DNA from: Thermodesulfobacteriota bacterium
GTDB lineage: Bacteria > Desulfobacterota > BSN033 > UBA1163
Length of the DNA: 11,057 nucleotides
Direction: 5' to 3'
Assembly (NCBI GenBank): GCA_030024065.1
Contig: JASEIE010000109.1
Span: 1 to 11,057, forward strand
Both the position numbers and the translations under genes were made by a program. Shown piece by piece: positions 6,545-11,057 of this stretch. Within the stretch, counting starts at the first letter, position 1; each line of letters begins with the position of its first letter. The notes below the pieces were generated by a model that made no database searches, was not told the origin of the DNA, and worked only from the letters and a program-made list of their open reading frames with translations.

Positions 6545-8836
6545 ATGAACGAAAAGGATGAATTAAAGATCATCGGTAAGCCCATTCCTCGGCACGACGC
6601 ATGGGAGAAGGCATTCGGTTTAACCTCTTATGCGGCCGATTTCTCCGTGCCGGGAATGCTTTATGGAAAGGTGCTGAGAAGCAGGCATCCATCTGCAAGG
6701 ATTCTCTCAATCAACACTTCTCGAGCCGAACGGCTCAAAGGCGTGAAGACCGTTCTCACCGCGAAGGATGTTCCCAAAAACGAGTCCGTGACCCGTTTCG
6801 GCCAGACCCATGCTATAGGAGGAGGATTTGAAGGACTTTATCGTGTCCTTGCGGATAAGAAAGTCCTTTTCTTGGGTGAGGCTGTAGCGCTCGTTGCGGC
6901 TGAAACAGAGGAGATTGCGGAGAAGGCCCTGGAATTGATTCAAGTGGATTATGAACCTCTTCCTGGCATCTTCGATCCAATCGAGGCGATGAAACCCGAT
7001 GCCCCTCCGGTTCAGGAGGGAAGGCCCAATATCATCACCCATTACGAGGTGGTCAAGGGCGATGTGGAGAAGGGTTTCTCCGAAGCCGATGCCATCGTGG
7101 AAAACACCTATCGCGTTCCTTTTGTCGATCATGCCTATCTGGAGCCCGAATCCGGAGTGGCCTGGATTGATGAAAACGGAGTCATTACGATCCGGGTTTC
7201 CACGCAGGTGATCGAGCATTTCAGGGGGGTTGCAGATGTGCTCAATCTTCCCCATAACCGTGTGCGAGTGACTGGAACATATGTGGGAGGAGGATTCGGA
7301 GGGAAAGAGGATATTACCGTCGAGAGCTTTCTTGCTCTTTTGACCTACCGGACAGGAAGACCTGTGAAATTGACTTATACGCGGGAGGAATCGATCCTAT
7401 CTCACAGCAAGAGGCATCCCTACATCATGGAATATAAAACAGGTGCTAAGAAAGATGGACGATTAGTCGCCCTCCAGGCGAAGTTGGTTTCCGATGCCGG
7501 CGCCTATGTCTATCTCAGCCCGTGGGTTCTCCTTTACTCCATGGTCAATGCGGCAGGCCCCTATCGAATCCCCCATGTGAGAGTGGATGGCTATACCGTC
7601 CTGACGAATAATACCTTTACCAGCGCCAATCGTGGATTCGGAGCGCCCCAGGTCTGTTTTGCTTATGAATCACAGATGAATGAATTGGCCAGGAAGATCG
7701 GACTTGAGCCCCGACAGATTCGTATGATCAACTATCTCGAAAAGGGAGAAACCTTAGCCACAGGTCAGTTGCTTGAACATCATGTTGCCTTGAAAGAAAC
7801 CACAGAGAGAGCGATCGAAGCCCTTGGCAAAAAAGAATCTCCTTCTGGAAAGATAAAAATTGGCCAAGGCATTGCATCCGGAATGACGAGTTATGGAAGA
7901 ATGGTCTTTCTCCATGACACCTCGCGTTCCCATGTCTCCATCGAGATGGATGGAAGCGTGACCATCCGTGCAGGAATTCAGGACATCGGCGGCGGGCAGG
8001 CCTCTTCCCTCTGTCAGATTACGGCTGAAACTCTGGGAGTCCCGGTTGAAGAGATAAAGATCTATATTGCGGATACGGCTTTAACTCCGTTTTCAGGAAC
8101 AACGACTGCTACCCGGCAGCTCTATATGTCCGGGAATGCAACGCTCATGGCCGCACGGGAGATTCGGAAGATATTGATCAAAAAGGCGGCCGAGATGATG
8201 GGGATCGATCCTGAGAGACTTGACCTGGTCGACCGGGAAGTGGCCGATAAGGAAGGAACAGGAAGGAGTCTTTCTCTTAAAGAAGTGGTGAAGGCATGCG
8301 CTTCGGATGGACTTCCACTTTACCATGTTGCACTTTTCAAAGCCCCTTTCAGGAACCTAACTCAATTTGAGAGGATTGAGGGACAGGTCTTTCCTGATTT
8401 TACTTTTGGCACCCACGGCGCAGAGGTGGCAGTGGATGAGGAGACAGGAAGGATTCAGGTATTGAAGCTCATCTCCTCTTTTGACGTGGGCAGAGCCATC
8501 AACCGTTTAAGTGTTGAAGGTCAGATTGAAGGCGGAGCGATCTACGGCGTAGGCTATGGTTTGACAGAGGAGGTCATTCTGAATAAAGGGATCACGATGA
8601 CTCCATCCTTCTCGGAATACCTTCTTCCCACTTCGATGGATGTGCCGGATTTGGAGACGATTCTTATCGAATCGGGCGATGGGGTGGGGCCCTTCGGAGC
8701 AAAAGGAGTGGGAGAGCCTTCGGTCTGTTCAGTCGCCCCTGCGATCTCCAACGCAGTCTATGATGCCATCGGAGTCAGAATATATGATTTGCCGCTGACG
8801 CCGGAGAAGATCATAAAGGCTTTGAAGGAGGAGTGA
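6545..8836 (+). CDS. Molybdopterin-binding catalytic subunit of a molybdenum hydroxylase (first copy)
   Basis: This is a full 763-residue large subunit that would hydroxylate the substrate at a Mo-oxo/sulfido centre bound to molybdopterin cofactor. The N-terminal hammerhead-type domain spans about 15-137 and the two Mo-cofactor domains about 145-755. Hand alignment to bovine xanthine oxidase places Gln221 (bovine Q767), GGGFGGKE at 248-255 with Glu255 (E802), Arg363 in ANRGFGAPQ (R912) and the base Glu724 in KGVGEPS (E1261). These support a catalytically competent site. The position of bovine R880 is Tyr331, so purine binding as in xanthine oxidase is doubtful. The CO dehydrogenase cysteine loop (AYXCSFR) is absent. 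The substrate is unknown; an aromatic, heterocyclic or aldehyde compound is possible. The start at 6545 has a weak ribosome site and probably relies on coupling to the Fe-S gene. Confidence 0.94.
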   Translation: MNEKDELKIIGKPIPRHDAWEKAFGLTSYAADFSVPGMLYGKVLRSRHPSARILSINTSRAERLKGVKTVLTAKDVPKNESVTRFGQTHAIGGGFEGLYRVLADKKVLFLGEAVALVAAETEEIAEKALELIQVDYEPLPGIFDPIEAMKPDAPPVQEGRPNIITHYEVVKGDVEKGFSEADAIVENTYRVPFVDHAYLEPESGVAWIDENGVITIRVSTQVIEHFRGVADVLNLPHNRVRVTGTYVGGGFGGKEDITVESFLALLTYRTGRPVKLTYTREESILSHSKRHPYIMEYKTGAKKDGRLVALQAKLVSDAGAYVYLSPWVLLYSMVNAAGPYRIPHVRVDGYTVLTNNTFTSANRGFGAPQVCFAYESQMNELARKIGLEPRQIRMINYLEKGETLATGQLLEHHVALKETTERAIEALGKKESPSGKIKIGQGIASGMTSYGRMVFLHDTSRSHVSIEMDGSVTIRAGIQDIGGGQASSLCQITAETLGVPVEEIKIYIADTALTPFSGTTTATRQLYMSGNATLMAAREIRKILIKKAAEMMGIDPERLDLVDREVADKEGTGRSLSLKEVVKACASDGLPLYHVALFKAPFRNLTQFERIEGQVFPDFTFGTHGAEVAVDEETGRIQVLKLISSFDVGRAINRLSVEGQIEGGAIYGVGYGLTEEVILNKGITMTPSFSEYLLPTSMDVPDLETILIESGDGVGPFGAKGVGEPSVCSVAPAISNAVYDAIGVRIYDLPLTPEKIIKALKEE

Positions 8837-8845
8837 GGGGGAGTG

Positions 8846-11057
8846 ATGAGTAAAATGGATAACTCCCAATATCATGCCATAGGTAAAAAATCCATCCGGA
8901 AAGACGGGATGGCTAAGGTGACCGGTCAGGAGATCTACACCACTGACCTCTCGTTGCCCAGGATGCTTCACGGCCGAGTCCTGAGAAGCCCCTTTCCCCA
9001 TGCAAAGGTGAGAAGTATCGATACGAGAACGGCAGAGGCGATGGGCGCGGTCTGTATCACTTTCAAAAACGTTCCGAAGATCACCTATGCGGAAAGAATT
9101 GTGACCATCCCGCAGAAGACCTTTAAGGACAGGCATGTTTTGACCGATCGGCCCAGACATGTGGGAGAAGCGATAGCCGCTGTCGCCGCCGAGACGGATG
9201 AACTGGCAGAGAAGGCTTTAAATTCGATCAGGGTGGAGTATGAAAGATTGCCTGCGGTCTTTGATGCCTCGGAGGCGGTGAGACCGGAGAGTGTACCTCT
9301 ACACGAGACGATCCTTTTCGGTCAGGAAGAGATTGAGGTCCGTAACAATATCGCCGCCACCCGGGAGATTGTGGAAGGAGATATAGAGAAAGGTTTTCAG
9401 GAATCGGAGATCACCATCGAGGATGAGTTTAGAACGGGACGGGTTTATCATGCCCAGATGGAGACAAAATCAGTGATTTGCCAGCCTGAGGCAGATGGCG
9501 GGATTACAGTCTGGACCACGACCCAGACGATCCATAATGTGAGGCAACTGCTGGGCGAGATCTTTCAAATCCCCCTGAGCAAGGTTAATGTGAAGCGGAT
9601 CGGTTTGGGCGGATCCTTCGGATCGAGCATCCAGATGAATTCGGTCGTCCCCATTGGCGTGGCCCTTGCCCTGAAAGCGAGGCGGCCGGTCAAGATCATA
9701 TCGACCCGGGAAGAGGATATGTATGATCACTGCAAATATCCTTCCTGGATCCAACTGAAAATCGGAGCGAGGAAGGATGGGACGCTCGTTGCCGGTCATA
9801 TGAAGGTGATTGTTGATATCGGCGCACACAATACCCAGGCTTATCCTCTTCTCGGATGTATGGCGGGATGGTGGGTCTCCCTTTACCGCCTCCCCCATCT
9901 CAAGTTTGAGGGCAAGGCAGTCTATACGAATAAGGTTCCTGCCTGTGCGATGCAGGGCTTTGGAAATCCGCAGGTGACCTTTGCTGTCGAATCGTTAATG
10001 GAAGTTTTAGCGGAAAGACTGAGCATGGATTCCATCGAACTTCGTCTGAAGAATTATGTCGGTCTGGGCGAGACCTTCTGGGGGCAGGGACCTACCGTTC
10101 GTTCCGTGATCCGGAGTTGTGGCGTTGAGGAGATGCTCCAAAAGGGAGCGGAGCTCGCAGGCTGGAAGAAGAGAAAGAAAAAAGAGGAGGGACCGATTCG
10201 CCGGGGCCTCGGCATGGCAAGGGGTTTCCACACTTCAGGAGCAGGGGCGCCAATGCCTGGGGAGGTGATCGACTACTCTGGCAGTATTGTGAAGATCAAT
10301 GAGGATGGTTCTGTGGATTTTCTTACGGCTTTAATGGACCTGGGCGGTGGGACGCTCGATGCCCTTGCAAAGATCGTGGCTGAGGAGCTGAAGATCCCCC
10401 TTGATAAGGTGGGCATCTCACCTGTCGATACCCGGACCACTGTTTATGATGTCTGCACGCATGCCACAAGAGGCATCTATTGCGGAGGAGGCGCCCTTCA
10501 TAAAGTGACAGGCCAGGCCAAGGCCAAACTTCTTGAGTTTGCATCGAGAATTCTTCAGGTCCCTCCACATGCCCTGAAGATGGAGGTCGATGAGGAGGCC
10601 GGTCAGGGAGTGATCTGTGTGGAGGGTGTTCCGGACAGGAGGATCTCTGTGGGAGAGGTGGCCAAGACAGCGCAGATCAACAATTGGGGAACGATTGCAG
10701 CTGTGGATAGCCTTCGTCAGGTCAACTGTCCGCCCACCTTCAATGCACAATTTATCGAGGTAGAGGTTAATACAGAGACCGGAGTGATCAAACCGGTGCG
10801 GGCGATTCTCTGCAGTGATGCCGGACAGGTGATCAATCCGGATCTGGCGGAAGGCCAGCTCTGCGGAGGGCTGTACCGAGGTCTTGGATATGCTCTCTTA
10901 GAAGATACCCGGTATGATGAAGAGACAGGGGAGCTGAAGAATAAAGGGCTCTTCACGGACTTTAAAATGCTGACACCTGAGGATATGCCGAAATTGGAGA
11001 ATATCCAGACCTACTTTACCAATACCAGGGAGCCCACCGGTCCATTCGGCGCCAAGG
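8846..11057 (+). CDS. Second molybdopterin-binding large subunit, pocket-divergent (3' partial)
   Basis: At least 737 residues of a second full-size large subunit are present; the window cuts it at TGPFGAK, just before the expected catalytic GVGE phrase. The N-terminal domain (about 10-138) and the Mo-cofactor domains align with the first copy; by eye about 25 of the first 55 aligned residues are identical. Gln227 (bovine Q767) is kept. The GGGFGGKE phrase is instead GGSFGSSI (255-262), so the E802 position is Ile262. The R912 position is Gln370 (CAMQGFGNPQ, 367-376) and the R880 position is Cys338. There is no internal stop or frameshift, so it is under selection as a protein. ATG 8846 follows AGGGG at 8836-8840; GTG 8843 is an in-frame alternative. 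It could be an alternative catalytic subunit, a partner, or an enzyme for a second step sharing the Fe-S and FAD subunits. Confidence 0.92.
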   Translation, partial: MSKMDNSQYHAIGKKSIRKDGMAKVTGQEIYTTDLSLPRMLHGRVLRSPFPHAKVRSIDTRTAEAMGAVCITFKNVPKITYAERIVTIPQKTFKDRHVLTDRPRHVGEAIAAVAAETDELAEKALNSIRVEYERLPAVFDASEAVRPESVPLHETILFGQEEIEVRNNIAATREIVEGDIEKGFQESEITIEDEFRTGRVYHAQMETKSVICQPEADGGITVWTTTQTIHNVRQLLGEIFQIPLSKVNVKRIGLGGSFGSSIQMNSVVPIGVALALKARRPVKIISTREEDMYDHCKYPSWIQLKIGARKDGTLVAGHMKVIVDIGAHNTQAYPLLGCMAGWWVSLYRLPHLKFEGKAVYTNKVPACAMQGFGNPQVTFAVESLMEVLAERLSMDSIELRLKNYVGLGETFWGQGPTVRSVIRSCGVEEMLQKGAELAGWKKRKKKEEGPIRRGLGMARGFHTSGAGAPMPGEVIDYSGSIVKINEDGSVDFLTALMDLGGGTLDALAKIVAEELKIPLDKVGISPVDTRTTVYDVCTHATRGIYCGGGALHKVTGQAKAKLLEFASRILQVPPHALKMEVDEEAGQGVICVEGVPDRRISVGEVAKTAQINNWGTIAAVDSLRQVNCPPTFNAQFIEVEVNTETGVIKPVRAILCSDAGQVINPDLAEGQLCGGLYRGLGYALLEDTRYDEETGELKNKGLFTDFKMLTPEDMPKLENIQTYFTNTREPTGPFGAK

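Noticed and set aside
8729..10956. Several minus-strand open frames of 70-145 residues opposite the second large subunit
   Set aside because: The + strand here encodes a continuous, well-aligned molybdopterin subunit; the reverse frames show no family features.
6062..11057. Aerobic carbon monoxide dehydrogenase (CoxMSL)
   Set aside because: Subunit layout is similar, but the Cu-ligand loop AYXCSFR is absent; the equivalent places read SANRGFG and CAMQGFG.
1..11057. CRISPR array, tRNA, rRNA, transposase or phage genes
   Set aside because: No regularly spaced direct repeats, structural RNA signatures or transposase-like proteins were seen; coding genes fill nearly all of the window.

Overview
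The window holds one co-directional run of genes on the + strand. It joins a complete ABC uptake system of the branched-chain amino acid/aromatic acid (Liv, HAAT) type to a molybdenum hydroxylase of the xanthine dehydrogenase family. Small gaps or overlaps link most genes, and no convincing minus-strand gene was seen. The moderately GC-rich sequence, the Liv-plus-hydroxylase pairing and a cluster of small palindromes of the kind scattered through many deltaproteobacterial (Desulfobacterota) genomes suggest an anaerobic, aromatic- or heterocycle-degrading bacterium of that group. This taxonomic guess is inference only.

Layout: positions 1-141 are an open frame with no start in the window. It is probably the tail of an upstream gene, perhaps an IclR-like regulator. 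Next come a secreted solute-binding protein (144-1316), two permeases (livH-type 1434-2357, livM-type 2370-3527) and two ATPases (livG-type 3547-4344, livF-type 4331-5035). Six bases after the last livF base starts the FAD subunit of a molybdenum hydroxylase (5041-5910). A 151-base non-coding gap packed with nested palindromes follows. Then come the [2Fe-2S] subunit (6062-6541), a full molybdopterin large subunit (6545-8836) and a second full-size large subunit that runs off the right edge (8846 onward).

How it may work: the binding protein captures a small, probably carboxylated or heterocyclic, solute and the LivHMGF complex imports it. The hydroxylase then oxidises it with water-derived oxygen, passing electrons from Mo through two [2Fe-2S] clusters to FAD. 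The true substrate cannot be read from the sequence. Pocket residues argue against CO dehydrogenase and 4-hydroxybenzoyl-CoA reductase, and make a standard xanthine dehydrogenase less likely.

Points most worth a second look: two tandem large subunits share one FAD and one Fe-S subunit, and the second has lost several canonical Mo-pocket residues; LivG has a degenerate ABC signature; a perfect 13-bp hairpin separates the binding protein from the permeases; and nested palindromes split the hydroxylase genes. I see no wholly new system, but the paired large subunits are the best candidate for unusual biochemistry.
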